DNA of 64,000 nucleotides from Cytophagales bacterium (GCA_020629455.1 JAHDDH010000001.1:131703-195702); one strand, 5' to 3'; shown: positions 10,335 to 20,813, counted from the first letter of the stretch. Numbers and translations are program-made. The notes: generated by a model from the sequence alone, not told the origin.

Positions 10335-11932
10335 ATCATTCAATGATACCTTTAAAACCTGAAGAAATATCTTCTATACTCAAAGAACAGCTTGCTAAAA
10401 TAGATCTTTCGAAAGATTTTGAAGAAGTAGGTACTGTTTTGCAAGTAGGAGATGGTGTAGCAAGAATTTACGGATTATCAAAGGTACAGTCTGCAGAACT
10501 TATTCTATTCAATGACGATGTACAAGGCATTGCATTAAATTTGGAAGAAGATAATGTAGGAGCTGTTATTTTAGGAGATGTTAGTAAAGTAAAAGCAGGA
10601 GATACTGTAAAAAGAACCAAAAAAATTGCTTCTATACAAGTAGGAGAAGGAATGCTTGGAAGAGTAATCAATACGTTGGGAGAGCCTGTAGATGGTAAAG
10701 GAGCCATTGTAGGCAAACGTTTTGAACTTCCACTCGAAAGAAAGGCACCTGGTGTACTTTACAGAGAACCTGTGAAAACTCCATTACAAACAGGTATCAA
10801 ATCCATAGATGCAATGACACCTATTGGTAAAGGACAAAGACAATTGATTATCGGTGATAGACAAACAGGAAAAACAACTATTGCTATTGATACAATTATT
10901 AATCAACGAACTTTTTTTGAACAAGGAAATCCTGTTTATTGTATTTATGTAGCCATTGGGCAGAAAGCTTCTACAGTAGCCAATATCGTTTCTATTTTAG
11001 AAAAATACAAAGCATTAGCCTATACTACTATTATTACAGCATCTGCTGCTAATGCAGCACCATTACAATTTTTTGCTCCTTTTACTGGCGCTACTATTGG
11101 AGAATTTTTTCGAGACACAGGAAAACATGCATTGGTCATCTATGATGATTTATCTAAACAAGCAGTTGCTTATCGAGAAGTATCTTTGTTATTGAAAAGG
11201 CCTCCTGGAAGAGAAGCCTATCCTGGAGATATATTTTTTTTACATTCTAGATTATTGGAAAGAGCAGCTAAAATTAATACATCTAATACTATAGCACAAG
11301 CTATGAATGATTTGCCTATTGCATTAAAAGATAAAGTCAAAGGAGGCGGTTCATTAACAGCCTTGCCAATTATCGAAACACAAGCAGGTGATGTATCCGC
11401 TTATATTCCTACGAATGTAATTTCTATTACAGATGGACAAATATTTTTAGAAAAAAATTTATTTAATGCAGGTATCCGTCCTGCTATTAATGTAGGTGTA
11501 TCTGTATCTCGTGTAGGGGGAGCAGCACAAATCAAATCTATGAAAAAAGTAGCAGGAACATTAAAGTTAGACCAAGCACAATATAGAGAACTAGAAGCCT
11601 TTGCTAAGTTTGGGGCTGATTTAGATCGTGCTACACAACGCACAATTGACAGAGGTAGAAAAAATCAAGAGATTTTGAAACAAAATCAATACGTTCCTAT
11701 GCCAGTAGAAGAACAAATAGCCATTATTTATATTTCTACAAAAGGATATTTAGATCAGTGTCCTATAGAAAAAGTAAGTGCCTTTGAATTATATTACCTT
11801 GAGGTAATACGTACACAGCATGCTTCTACGCTAAAGAAAATTTCACAAGGCTTATGGAATGAAGAGATCAGTAAGATACTAGATCAAGAAGCTAAAAATT
11901 CTATACAACATTATATTGAAAATAAAAAATAA
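10331..11932 (+). CDS. atpA: F0F1 ATP synthase subunit alpha
   Basis: [41 protein letters not shown]. Confidence 0.98.
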   Translation: MNHSMIPLKPEEISSILKEQLAKIDLSKDFEEVGTVLQVGDGVARIYGLSKVQSAELILFNDDVQGIALNLEEDNVGAVILGDVSKVKAGDTVKRTKKIASIQVGEGMLGRVINTLGEPVDGKGAIVGKRFELPLERKAPGVLYREPVKTPLQTGIKSIDAMTPIGKGQRQLIIGDRQTGKTTIAIDTIINQRTFFEQGNPVYCIYVAIGQKASTVANIVSILEKYKALAYTTIITASAANAAPLQFFAPFTGATIGEFFRDTGKHALVIYDDLSKQAVAYREVSLLLKRPPGREAYPGDIFFLHSRLLERAAKINTSNTIAQAMNDLPIALKDKVKGGGSLTALPIIETQAGDVSAYIPTNVISITDGQIFLEKNLFNAGIRPAINVGVSVSRVGGAAQIKSMKKVAGTLKLDQAQYRELEAFAKFGADLDRATQRTIDRGRKNQEILKQNQYVPMPVEEQIAIIYISTKGYLDQCPIEKVSAFELYYLEVIRTQHASTLKKISQGLWNEEISKILDQEAKNSIQHYIENKK

Positions 11933-11941
11933 ACCTACCCA

Positions 11942-12808
11942 ATGGCTAGCATTAGAGAAGTCAAACAAAGAATATATGCTGTAGAAGCAACAAGAAAAAT
12001 GACTAATGCCATGAAGATGGTAGCTGCAGCAAAATTTAACCAAGCCCAAAATAAAATATTGCATTATAGACCCTACGCAAAAACAATACAAAAACTATGC
12101 GTCCGTCTTTTGCAAAATGAAAGTCCTCTTTTTTTTTCAAAATATATGAATGAAAAAACTAGCCTCACAAAAAAATATTTATTTGTACTTGTTGCTTCAG
12201 ATAGAGGTCTTTGTGGATCATTTAACACCCATATTTATAAAACATATCAACATTATATAAATAATAATAATAATAATACAATTGAAATACTGCCCATTGG
12301 AAAAAAAATAGCTTTTTTATTGAAAAAGCAACAACAACCGGTCATTGAAAGCTATGTAGATATGATTTCCACAATGGAAGAAAAAAAAGTTATTGCTTTT
12401 ACTAATTTTTTAGTTAAAAATTTTAAAAAAAAATACGATAATATTTTTTTTATCTATAATAAATTTCAAAATGCAGCCAATCAAACACCTACTTTAGAAC
12501 AATTTTTGCCTTTTCAAATGCCTAGCCAAAAACCTTCTCAAAAGATACTTTATCATCATTATATATACGAAACACAAAAAAAGGCAATGATTCAAAAGAT
12601 TATTGGTGATACATTGCAGGCAAGGATTACTAAAATACTTTTAGAATCTAATGTCTCAGAACATGGTGCAAGAATGACAGCAATGAATAAAGCCACTGAC
12701 AATGCTGAAGAAATGCTCAAAACGTTGCACTTATATTATAACAGAACAAGACAAGCAGTGATTACCAATGAAATTTCAGAAATTGTAGCAGGAGCCTCTT
12801 CTCTATAG
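11942..12808 (+). CDS. atpG: F0F1 ATP synthase subunit gamma
   Basis: MASIREVKQRIYAVEATRKMTNAMKMVAAAK and C-terminal ARMTAMNKATDNAEEM...TRQAVITNEISEIVAGA. Confidence 0.96.
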   Translation: MASIREVKQRIYAVEATRKMTNAMKMVAAAKFNQAQNKILHYRPYAKTIQKLCVRLLQNESPLFFSKYMNEKTSLTKKYLFVLVASDRGLCGSFNTHIYKTYQHYINNNNNNTIEILPIGKKIAFLLKKQQQPVIESYVDMISTMEEKKVIAFTNFLVKNFKKKYDNIFFIYNKFQNAANQTPTLEQFLPFQMPSQKPSQKILYHHYIYETQKKAMIQKIIGDTLQARITKILLESNVSEHGARMTAMNKATDNAEEMLKTLHLYYNRTRQAVITNEISEIVAGASSL

Positions 12809-12831
12809 TTTATACTTTTTAAATTTTTTTC

Positions 12832-13428
12832 ATGACTTATCAAACAAAAATATTGTTCCTAAAACGATCCTTGAATGTATTTTTTTTCTTTTTTTTGTTA
12901 TCTCAAACAACACAAGCCAAAGAACGCATTCGAACATACCAAGCAGATCCATCCAGTGATATTATGCAGATAAAAGCCATTAAATTGATTTTTATGCATG
13001 GGCGGAATAACAATAATATAGGATTGACATTTCAAACAGAACCTATACATCGATGGGGAATTGGATCTGGTATTTTATTCAACAAAAAAATGCATAAACT
13101 TTTTGATAAAAATTATTTAATGTCATTACAATTGCCTTTACAATTTTTTTTTTATACCGATAAAGCTAAAAAAAAATTTTTGTATTTAGGTATACAGTAT
13201 GGATGGATTTTTCAAGCAATAGGAGGATTTGGCTATGAATGGGAAAATGGCCTAGGCTTAAGATTAGGCTTTGGTTATAGGTTATGGAAAATTTATACAG
13301 AAGATTTTTTAGAAAAATATGCAGATACAGCAAAAAATTATCCTATACCTAATTTCACCTTAGAATTGGGTTTGAGCTACAATGTTGTGAAACTCCTTTG
13401 GTGGATGAGGGATAGAAAAATAAAATAA
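12832..13428 (+). CDS. hypothetical secreted/outer-membrane protein
   Basis: Signal peptide-like N-terminus; glycine/aromatic beta-strand-like pattern. Confidence 0.55.
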   Translation: MTYQTKILFLKRSLNVFFFFFLLSQTTQAKERIRTYQADPSSDIMQIKAIKLIFMHGRNNNNIGLTFQTEPIHRWGIGSGILFNKKMHKLFDKNYLMSLQLPLQFFFYTDKAKKKFLYLGIQYGWIFQAIGGFGYEWENGLGLRLGFGYRLWKIYTEDFLEKYADTAKNYPIPNFTLELGLSYNVVKLLWWMRDRKIK

Positions 13429-13433
13429 ATTTT

Positions 13434-14336
13434 TTGTCTAAAAAGCTTGTCATTATTCTTGGGCCTACGGCAGTAGGAAAAACAGCCCTTACATTATGGT
13501 TAGCAGAAAAATTGAAAACTGAAATTATTTCTGCTGACGCCCGTCAAATTTATAAACATCTGAATATTGGAACAGCCAAGCCTTCTGTTCAAATGCTTCA
13601 AAAAATTAAACATCATTGCATAGATTTTTTGCCTTTAACAGCATCTTACAGTGCTGGAATTTTTGCAAAAGATGTTTTAAAATTATTACAAAATAAATTA
13701 TTTAAAAAGTATCCTTTTGTTTTGATGACAGGAGGTGCTGGCTTATATATTCAAGCAGTTTGTGAAGGATTTAATGATTTACCTAATAATTTTCAACTGA
13801 AAAAACAACTTAATGCAGTTTATCAAAAGGAAGGACTTTCTTTTTTAGTTAAGCAATTATTAAAAGATTGCCCAGATATAGAAGAAAAAATAGATCTTAA
13901 AAATCCACATCGGGTGATCAGAGCCTTAGAGATTTACCAGATAACACAAAAATCCCCTCATATTTTATATAAAAAGCAACCTGCTAGAAATTTTAAAATT
14001 CTTAAAATTGGTTTAGCGAAAGAAAAAAATATATTATATCAAAAAATTGAAGATAGGGTAGAAGCAATGATGCAAGAAGGACTTTTGACAGAAGCAAAAA
14101 AGTTTTATGCTTTTAAAAATTATCAAGCATTACAAACTGTGGGTTATCGAGAAATGTTTGATTATTTAGACTGTCAATCTAGTTTAGAAGAAGCTATTGT
14201 ATTGATTAAACGTAATACCCAAAGATATGCTAAACGACAAATGACATGGTTTAAAAAAGATCCTTCGATTATGTGGTTTGATCCTAATGATCGACAAAAA
14301 ATTTTGAAATCTATTCAACTGTTTTTAAATCTATGA
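13434..14336 (+). CDS. miaA: tRNA dimethylallyltransferase
   Basis: VIILGPTAVGKTALTLWLAEKL...ISADARQIYKHLNIGTAKP; QTVGYREMFDYL; TTG start. Confidence 0.95.
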   Translation: MSKKLVIILGPTAVGKTALTLWLAEKLKTEIISADARQIYKHLNIGTAKPSVQMLQKIKHHCIDFLPLTASYSAGIFAKDVLKLLQNKLFKKYPFVLMTGGAGLYIQAVCEGFNDLPNNFQLKKQLNAVYQKEGLSFLVKQLLKDCPDIEEKIDLKNPHRVIRALEIYQITQKSPHILYKKQPARNFKILKIGLAKEKNILYQKIEDRVEAMMQEGLLTEAKKFYAFKNYQALQTVGYREMFDYLDCQSSLEEAIVLIKRNTQRYAKRQMTWFKKDPSIMWFDPNDRQKILKSIQLFLNL

Positions 14337-15220
14337 AACACATACAATCTATGACTGGCTATGGACAATCACAATATAGCGATGAATTGATCCATATTCA
14401 TATATCTATAAAAACAATTAATGCTAAATCTTTGGATATTCATTGTAAGATGCCTGTTGATTTCCAAGATCAAGAACAAGCATTGAAAAATTTAGTGGCA
14501 AAAAGTTTATTTCGTGGTAAGGTTTATATTAATATTGACTATACTATTATTGATCCTAAATCAACAGATGCTACAATTGATACTGTTTTATTCAAAAAAT
14601 ATTATCAAAATTTGAAACATTTATCTCAAGAAGTAAAAGAAGAAAATGTTTCTATTTTTGAAATGGCTTTAAAAATGCCTCAGGTGATACAGAAATCTTC
14701 TATTTTTTCTGATAACATTACCAAAAATTGGTCTATTATTTTGGATAATTTTTCAAAAGCTTTGATGGAATGTCTTACAGCACGTTTACAAGAGGGAAAA
14801 AAGTTAGCTCAAAGTATAAATGATAATAAACAGTTGATAAAATATTATTTAGAAAAAATAATTACTTTGGCCCCACAAAGGACTAAAAGAATAAAAAAAA
14901 GTATCCAAGAAAAGATTAAGCGCTGGCAGCTACAAGAGGTGATTGATGATAATCGTTTGGAGCAAGAAGTTTTTTTTTATATCGATAAAATGGATATAGA
15001 AGAAGAAATGATCCGATTGAAAAGTCATTTGACTTATTTTGAAGATATAATGCAAAAAGAACAGATTTTAGGGAAACCATTATCTTTTATTGCACAAGAA
15101 ATTGGGAGAGAAATTAATACTATGGGAGCAAAGGCTAATGATGCTGATCTACAAAAATTAACAGTTTTGATGAAAGACAGCTTAGAAAAAATTAAAGAAC
15201 AGCTTTTAAATATTGTTTAA
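14333..15220 (+). CDS. YicC family protein
   Basis: IQSMTGYGQSQ N-terminus and GKPLSFIAQEIGREINTMGAKANDADLQKLTVLMKDSLEKIKEQLLNI C-terminus. Confidence 0.92.
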   Translation: MKHIQSMTGYGQSQYSDELIHIHISIKTINAKSLDIHCKMPVDFQDQEQALKNLVAKSLFRGKVYINIDYTIIDPKSTDATIDTVLFKKYYQNLKHLSQEVKEENVSIFEMALKMPQVIQKSSIFSDNITKNWSIILDNFSKALMECLTARLQEGKKLAQSINDNKQLIKYYLEKIITLAPQRTKRIKKSIQEKIKRWQLQEVIDDNRLEQEVFFYIDKMDIEEEMIRLKSHLTYFEDIMQKEQILGKPLSFIAQEIGREINTMGAKANDADLQKLTVLMKDSLEKIKEQLLNIV

Positions 15221-15261
15221 TTTTTGTTTAGCTGTACCTGGATTTTATAGATTATTTTTAT

Positions 15262-17082
15262 TTAAGGACGATGGATATTGGTTTGTGAAGGCAAATTACT
15301 ATTATATAGATTTTTTGAAGAATTTTGGCGTTTTTTTTTACAACATTGATACATTGTTACACCAAAATTTCCAAGTGTCCCAATACATCCAATAATAGAT
15401 AATGCTAAAGCAGTATCATTAATACCAGAAAATCTTCCTAAACTATAGTCAAATTGTACTTTTAAATTTTTGATATCAATATTAGTGTTCTCTAAATCTT
15501 TTTTTACATTGTTTATCGAATTTTTTAATTCAAGATTTTCCATTGAATTTATATTTTCAGTCATATTTTCAATATTTTTTTTTAATTGATCTATAGATGT
15601 TTGTATTTCGGTGATATTTTTTTGTTCTGTATTGATTTGATCAATTATTTTTTTGTTTTCTTCATATTTTGTGTTTAGATCGTTTATTTTTTCATTTAGG
15701 TTGTTTTCTACCGTATTTATTTTATTACTATTGTTGCTTACAGAATTTTTTAGCGTATTTACTGATGTATTTGTTGAATTTAATTCATTATTAAACGCAG
15801 TAGTATCTACATGTGTATCTTTTATTTTTTTACAAGCTTTCAAAACAATGTATGGTGGCATGTTGTTATGAGGTTGATCTCCTCCTGATTTCCCTGTATA
15901 TAATTGACCACCAGTTCGCCATTGATAACCAGACACTGACTGTAGGTCATTACCAACAGCTTCTAATTCTGTATTATAATTTTCGTATTCTCCCCATACT
16001 ACTGTCCTATGTTTATGCTCAGGTATTTCTTTTACTGTCAATTGATGCTCTATTACTCCTCTTTTATCTCCTACTTTATATTCTGCAGCTTCATTTCTGC
16101 CATCTTCAGTAGTATTTATATATTTTCCAGCACCTAAGAGAAATCTTCCTTCACATTCTCCACACTCTTTCCAACCTTCAGGGCAATTTTCATTATCAAA
16201 ATAACCAATCATTCCTACATCTGTAGCACTTACTCCTTTTATGAGCAAAAATTTTGAAATAAGCTGATCAAAATATTGTAAAGAGGTTTTGCCTAATGCA
16301 TAGCTATGTTCAAAAATGTTTTTTATGTCTTGAAGCATGCTATAATTTTTTTGAAATGATAGTTTTTGTTTGATTTTATAATACCGTTCTACTGATTTTA
16401 AAAATACAGCCTTTTGTCCTTTTTTTTCAAAATGTTTTTTGACGGCTTTGCGTTGTTTTTCATTTTGGGTCATAGTATAAAGTACAACAGTTAAAGGCAT
16501 GTGATGCCCCATAATTTTAAGCTGCTCTTTTAAAATTTTGGTTTTGCTATATTTCCAATTTTGAATTGTCCTTTTTTGTACAATTTCATTTTCTATTTTT
16601 TGATTGTACCATTTGAGGAATGCTTCTTGCGTATGAAATTTTTTTTTGTCGAGAAATGAATTTTTTTGTTCAAAATTAATACAGCTATTTTGTAGCTCTG
16701 TTGTTAGGATATAATTTTCAGAAAATTTAGTTGGCTGAGAAAAGATTGATATATGCTTTTGAAAACTATTTTTTTGTTCACACAAAAAATTTTCTCCATA
16801 TGGAAAATGATTTCTTGCTTGTGAAAGTACATCCTGAAATTGATGTCTTTGATCTGTATACAATAGTTGATGCAAAATTAAAGTCTGGAGTAAAAATTGT
16901 TTTGTTTTTCCAATTTTTTCTTTTTTTCCAGCAATATGTATTGTATGCTGAGCATCATTTTGAATGATAGTTTCCTTATAAGTATGTTTATTTTTACAAG
17001 CAGCTGTTATAATAAAAATACCAATGATGCATTGCTTAGTAATATTTTTAAAATTATTTTTTCTATGAATTATTAGTTTCAT
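15262..17082 (-). CDS. predicted lipoprotein with phage tail-collar-like domain, coiled coil and C-terminal TM
   Basis: Lipobox IIGIFIITAAC; PEGWKECGECEGRFLLGAG...HQLTVKEIPEHKHR...NNMPPYIVLKACKKI tail-collar hallmarks; long heptad-rich region; TM ALALSIIGCIGTLGNFGVTMYQCC. Confidence 0.75.
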   Translation of the reverse strand: MKLIIHRKNNFKNITKQCIIGIFIITAACKNKHTYKETIIQNDAQHTIHIAGKKEKIGKTKQFLLQTLILHQLLYTDQRHQFQDVLSQARNHFPYGENFLCEQKNSFQKHISIFSQPTKFSENYILTTELQNSCINFEQKNSFLDKKKFHTQEAFLKWYNQKIENEIVQKRTIQNWKYSKTKILKEQLKIMGHHMPLTVVLYTMTQNEKQRKAVKKHFEKKGQKAVFLKSVERYYKIKQKLSFQKNYSMLQDIKNIFEHSYALGKTSLQYFDQLISKFLLIKGVSATDVGMIGYFDNENCPEGWKECGECEGRFLLGAGKYINTTEDGRNEAAEYKVGDKRGVIEHQLTVKEIPEHKHRTVVWGEYENYNTELEAVGNDLQSVSGYQWRTGGQLYTGKSGGDQPHNNMPPYIVLKACKKIKDTHVDTTAFNNELNSTNTSVNTLKNSVSNNSNKINTVENNLNEKINDLNTKYEENKKIIDQINTEQKNITEIQTSIDQLKKNIENMTENINSMENLELKNSINNVKKDLENTNIDIKNLKVQFDYSLGRFSGINDTALALSIIGCIGTLGNFGVTMYQCCKKKRQNSSKNLYNSNLPSQTNIHRP

Positions 17083-17105
17083 TTTTTTAAATAAAAAATT
17101 GAAAA

Positions 17106-17139
17106 AACCATACTTCAGTATCAAAACCGAAGTATGGTT
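17106..17139 (-). terminator. intrinsic terminator after SSF-HD fusion 1
   Basis: 11-bp perfect stem AACCATACTTC/GAAGTATGGTT, followed on the minus strand by TTTTTTC and AATTTTTTATTT. Confidence 0.75.
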
Positions 17140-17161
17140 GCTGTCATTATATAAAAACAGT

Positions 17162-20100
17162 TTATTTGTTGTTGAAAATATCAAAAGCTAGTTTATTCAA
17201 TTGCTTTGCCATGATATCAAAACCAAGGTGTCTGGCTATAGGCACAAAAAAAAGTAATGTTTCTTCTGCCTTTTTTTTCTGACTTCTCAAAGACATTGTT
17301 TTAATGGTTCTCATATTGTGCAAACGATCTGCAAGCTTGATACACAAAATATGACTATCTCCTATGGTTAACAGTTTTTGAATATTTTCTTGAGGTGATA
17401 ATTTTACATGGTACAGTTCAGGTTCTTTATCACAAGACAAGTGTGTCACTCCTTCCACCAATCTTGCTACATTTCTGTTGAACAAAACTGCAATTTGTTC
17501 TAAGCTTAAAGGTGTGTCTTCAACTGTATCATGTAGCAAAGCCGCTATAATGGTATCCTCTTCTGTTTTGTAAGTAGCTACAATATTAGCAACTTCTAAC
17601 GGATGCATGAAAAATGGCTCTCCTGAATTTCTTTTGGTATCTCCATGGTATTTTTTCATAAGGGTTATGGCTTCTTGTACTTTTTTTATATTGACATGGG
17701 GCATTTTTTTAATCTTTCCTAAAAATGTCTCCTCTTGCATTTGTAATCCTGGATAATTTTTTAATACGTTTTGATTCACTTTTATTGGATCTACAAAATC
17801 TAGTTCTTTGGGTCTTAATGCTGTAATATCGTATGGAAGTATATATAGCTGCGTGAGCAAATTGTCTTGTTTTACTTCTAAATATTCATATCCATAATGT
17901 GCCTGTACAATACGACTGTTGTTCATAAGTGGCAAATTATCTGTTTGAACAATTTCTATCAGTTGTTGTTGGTTTGGCTTGTATGCACTTTTTAGTTCAG
18001 GCAATTTTTGCTGATTAGTAAAGATGAATCCTACTGCTGCTGCTTTTTTCTGGTATTTTTTGTGAACGGTATCTAAAGGATAGTTGATTTGTGTGTCTTT
18101 TAAACCAATCAGCAGTAAAGATGCTTCATCAGAACTGTTTTTGATAAAAGTAATCACGTTGATAAAAAGTTCTATTATTTTTTTTACATCACAAACAATA
18201 TTTTTTTGAGTGGTCATGATTTGCCAATGAATATGTTTTTCTAAATGATGCATTTTGAGTTTTTTTTCAATCTTTTTTATAAGATCATCGATAGCGATAG
18301 AAGATATATCCAGTTTTAAATATCGGATGGCTCTGTTGTCTAGTTGATCTAAGTGATAGGCTAGTGGTGTTATTTTTTGCTCTAATCTTTCTACATCTGC
18401 TATAATTTTGTTATCTATTTTTGTTTCTTTTAGCTGACTGAGAATATTTTTGTTCAATAGCGCTATTTCATACAATTTATTTGCACCAGATTCCTGAAAT
18501 TTTTTTAAAAATTTATAGCTTCCTTGATAGCTTTCTAATAAATTTTTACTCATATGTTGATTTTTTAGCATAAGCGCTAAATTTTCTGATTCTACACCTT
18601 TTTTAGCTTGTTTGAAGCGAATCAAAGCAATGATGAAAATACTGAACAGTGGCAAGCCGTATAAAAATCGAAATTGGTCTTTTATTGGGATAGAAAATTG
18701 AGGGATATCGCCTGTGTATAAAAGAAAAATAGATTTGGCTAAGAACCATCCTACAATGAGCATGCCAATCCAAAGAGGCCATTCCAAGAGCAAAGCAACC
18801 AGTACAATGTTGAGTAAAAAGATGAACATCTGTACTTCATGAAATCCACTCATCATTAACAATATACTGCCAATGATAAAGAGTACGTAAAGGAGTGCTG
18901 TAGGCCAAGCAAAGGCAATAAATTTTTTTCGTTTGAATGTATTGGGCCAAGCAGGATAAGTGATAAAAACAGCTGATGTGATGATCACTATGTGATAAAT
19001 GTGATCATACAAAGCATTGTATTGTAATTTTATATCTTCAGGAATGATAAAAAAAGAACCATATGTAGCACCTAGCATATAAATTCCAAACAAGCTATAA
19101 AATATTTCTCTGGAAGGTAAATTTTTTTTGAAATAAACATAAGGCTGAGGATTTTTGATGTTTTTGAGTAGAGATTGCCAAAAACGTTTTCTTTCAATTT
19201 TAGCAGCAATCAAAGGAGCATTTTCTTTGATACCTACCCAACCTCCTTTTTGTCTAAGTAAGTAATGGCTTCCCATAAAAAATATGAGGTTACTCAAAAA
19301 TCCAGGAATGACACTATCAATGCCTGTATGGGACAAAAATACTTTCCAAATAAATACAGTGCTTATTCCAGCTCCCATACCAATTAAAACACTTTTTTTA
19401 CTACTTCTAAAGCCAAGTATGGCTAATAAAAGTGATACAGTTACTACAGGTACATAAAAACTGGCTGATAATAATAAAAGTTCTAAAAGATCTCTTGTAC
19501 GTAGTGCTAAAATTAAAGCCAAAATCCCAAGAAATACAGCAAAAATTCTCACATGTGTAATAGAAGGTTTATATTTTGATTTTAAAGGTTGTAAAATATC
19601 ATTGATACCAATGATAGCAGAGGCATTGAGATGAGAATCAGCAGTAGACATTGCCATAGAAATGATTCCTACAGCGATTAAACCTTTAAAACCAGGATAA
19701 GCATAAGCATTAATAATATGATGAATGAGTTGTTCAGGATTTAAATTGGGATTATCACTCATTAAAAGAATAGCTAAAAATGCTAAAATAATGACAATCA
19801 GAGCACTAATAATTCCAGCGTAGTTAAATGAATATTTAACTTGTTGAATATTTTTAGCCATGGCAATTCTTTGAAAATGGGAAGGGTGTATTCCAGGAAT
19901 AATGTAGTAAAGAGATAAAGCTAAAAAAGAAAAAAATTCAAAATCCCATTGAATAATATTTTTAAAACTAAATAAAGGACTATTGGTAATAACATTAACT
20001 ATTTGTTGAGGGTTTTTAATATGACTCCAAATAATAAATGTGAATAAAGGAAGAAATATAAAAAAAGTAATAAATTGAAAAACATCTGTAATGGTTACAG

Positions 20101-20617
20101 ATCTTATACCTCCAAAAGCTGAATAAATAATTATAATAAAACTAGCTAGTACTACTCCCCATTTATTATTTAGGCCAAATATTAAATTCAACATTCTATT
20201 GGTTACTTGTAATTGCATAGCTAAAAATCCTATTCCTAATAAAATGCCACTAATAGCAGTAATAACACGTATTTTTTTTCCATATAAATCTCCCATAGCT
20301 TCTGCCACTGAAATATTTTTTAAAAATTCTTTCATACGATGGGCTAAAAACTGTCCTATAACTAGTAGGCATATACAAGCGCATAATGCTGCAATTATAT
20401 ATTTTAGACCCATGGTGTAAGTATATTGTAAATCAGAAAATAGAAGTTCACCACCTATCCAAGTAGCAACAATTGTAGAAGTAAGTGTACCTGTAGAAAA
20501 TTTTTTATCTCCAATAGCATAGTGTTTTAGAGTCTTCACCTTACGTCCTGCTCTAAGACCAAGGATGAGGTTGCAACTCAAAAAAATAATGAATAATATA
20601 AGGTCTAGATTCAGCAT
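17162..20617 (-). CDS. fusion: sodium:solute symporter (SSF/SLC5) + additional TM region + degenerate histidine-kinase-like core + RelA/SpoT-type HD hydrolase
   Basis: N-terminal SSF (GLRAGRKVKTLKHYAIGDKKFSTGTLTSTIVATWIGG; YSAFGGIRSVTITDVFQF); HK-like SRIVQAHYGYEYLEV...LYILPYD; C-terminal SGEPFFMHPLEVA, ALLHDTVEDT, CIKLADRLHNMRT. Confidence 0.85.
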   Translation of the reverse strand: MLNLDLILFIIFLSCNLILGLRAGRKVKTLKHYAIGDKKFSTGTLTSTIVATWIGGELLFSDLQYTYTMGLKYIIAALCACICLLVIGQFLAHRMKEFLKNISVAEAMGDLYGKKIRVITAISGILLGIGFLAMQLQVTNRMLNLIFGLNNKWGVVLASFIIIIYSAFGGIRSVTITDVFQFITFFIFLPLFTFIIWSHIKNPQQIVNVITNSPLFSFKNIIQWDFEFFSFLALSLYYIIPGIHPSHFQRIAMAKNIQQVKYSFNYAGIISALIVIILAFLAILLMSDNPNLNPEQLIHHIINAYAYPGFKGLIAVGIISMAMSTADSHLNASAIIGINDILQPLKSKYKPSITHVRIFAVFLGILALILALRTRDLLELLLLSASFYVPVVTVSLLLAILGFRSSKKSVLIGMGAGISTVFIWKVFLSHTGIDSVIPGFLSNLIFFMGSHYLLRQKGGWVGIKENAPLIAAKIERKRFWQSLLKNIKNPQPYVYFKKNLPSREIFYSLFGIYMLGATYGSFFIIPEDIKLQYNALYDHIYHIVIITSAVFITYPAWPNTFKRKKFIAFAWPTALLYVLFIIGSILLMMSGFHEVQMFIFLLNIVLVALLLEWPLWIGMLIVGWFLAKSIFLLYTGDIPQFSIPIKDQFRFLYGLPLFSIFIIALIRFKQAKKGVESENLALMLKNQHMSKNLLESYQGSYKFLKKFQESGANKLYEIALLNKNILSQLKETKIDNKIIADVERLEQKITPLAYHLDQLDNRAIRYLKLDISSIAIDDLIKKIEKKLKMHHLEKHIHWQIMTTQKNIVCDVKKIIELFINVITFIKNSSDEASLLLIGLKDTQINYPLDTVHKKYQKKAAAVGFIFTNQQKLPELKSAYKPNQQQLIEIVQTDNLPLMNNSRIVQAHYGYEYLEVKQDNLLTQLYILPYDITALRPKELDFVDPIKVNQNVLKNYPGLQMQEETFLGKIKKMPHVNIKKVQEAITLMKKYHGDTKRNSGEPFFMHPLEVANIVATYKTEEDTIIAALLHDTVEDTPLSLEQIAVLFNRNVARLVEGVTHLSCDKEPELYHVKLSPQENIQKLLTIGDSHILCIKLADRLHNMRTIKTMSLRSQKKKAEETLLFFVPIARHLGFDIMAKQLNKLAFDIFNNK

Positions 20618-20782
20618 GAAAAATAATTTTAAAAAATAGTATTTTTTAAAGAATACTATAATTAAATAATATAGTATTTTTATATTATTTTGATATCTTT
20701 ATCCCTATACTGCTTGCTTATATGCTTGGATTATTCGATTGCGTGTGATGGTTTTATAGAGAGGATAGTCTATAAAATAAAA

Positions 20783-20813
20783 AAAGCACAAGTGTAGGGT
20801 ATACTTGTGCTTT
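20783..20813 (-). terminator. strong hairpin, probable minus-strand intrinsic terminator
   Basis: AAAGCACAAGTGTA-GGG-TATACTTGTGCTTT: 14-bp stem with one G.U pair; minus strand continues TTTTATTTTATAG. Confidence 0.65.

Noticed and set aside
15653-16112. Plus-strand ORFs opposite the tail-collar lipoprotein
   Set aside because: Antisense, hydrophobic/poly-Leu translations of AT-rich coding DNA.
15262-17082. Prophage remnant based on tail-collar domain
   Set aside because: No capsid, terminase, integrase or other tail genes nearby; a single domesticated domain fits better.
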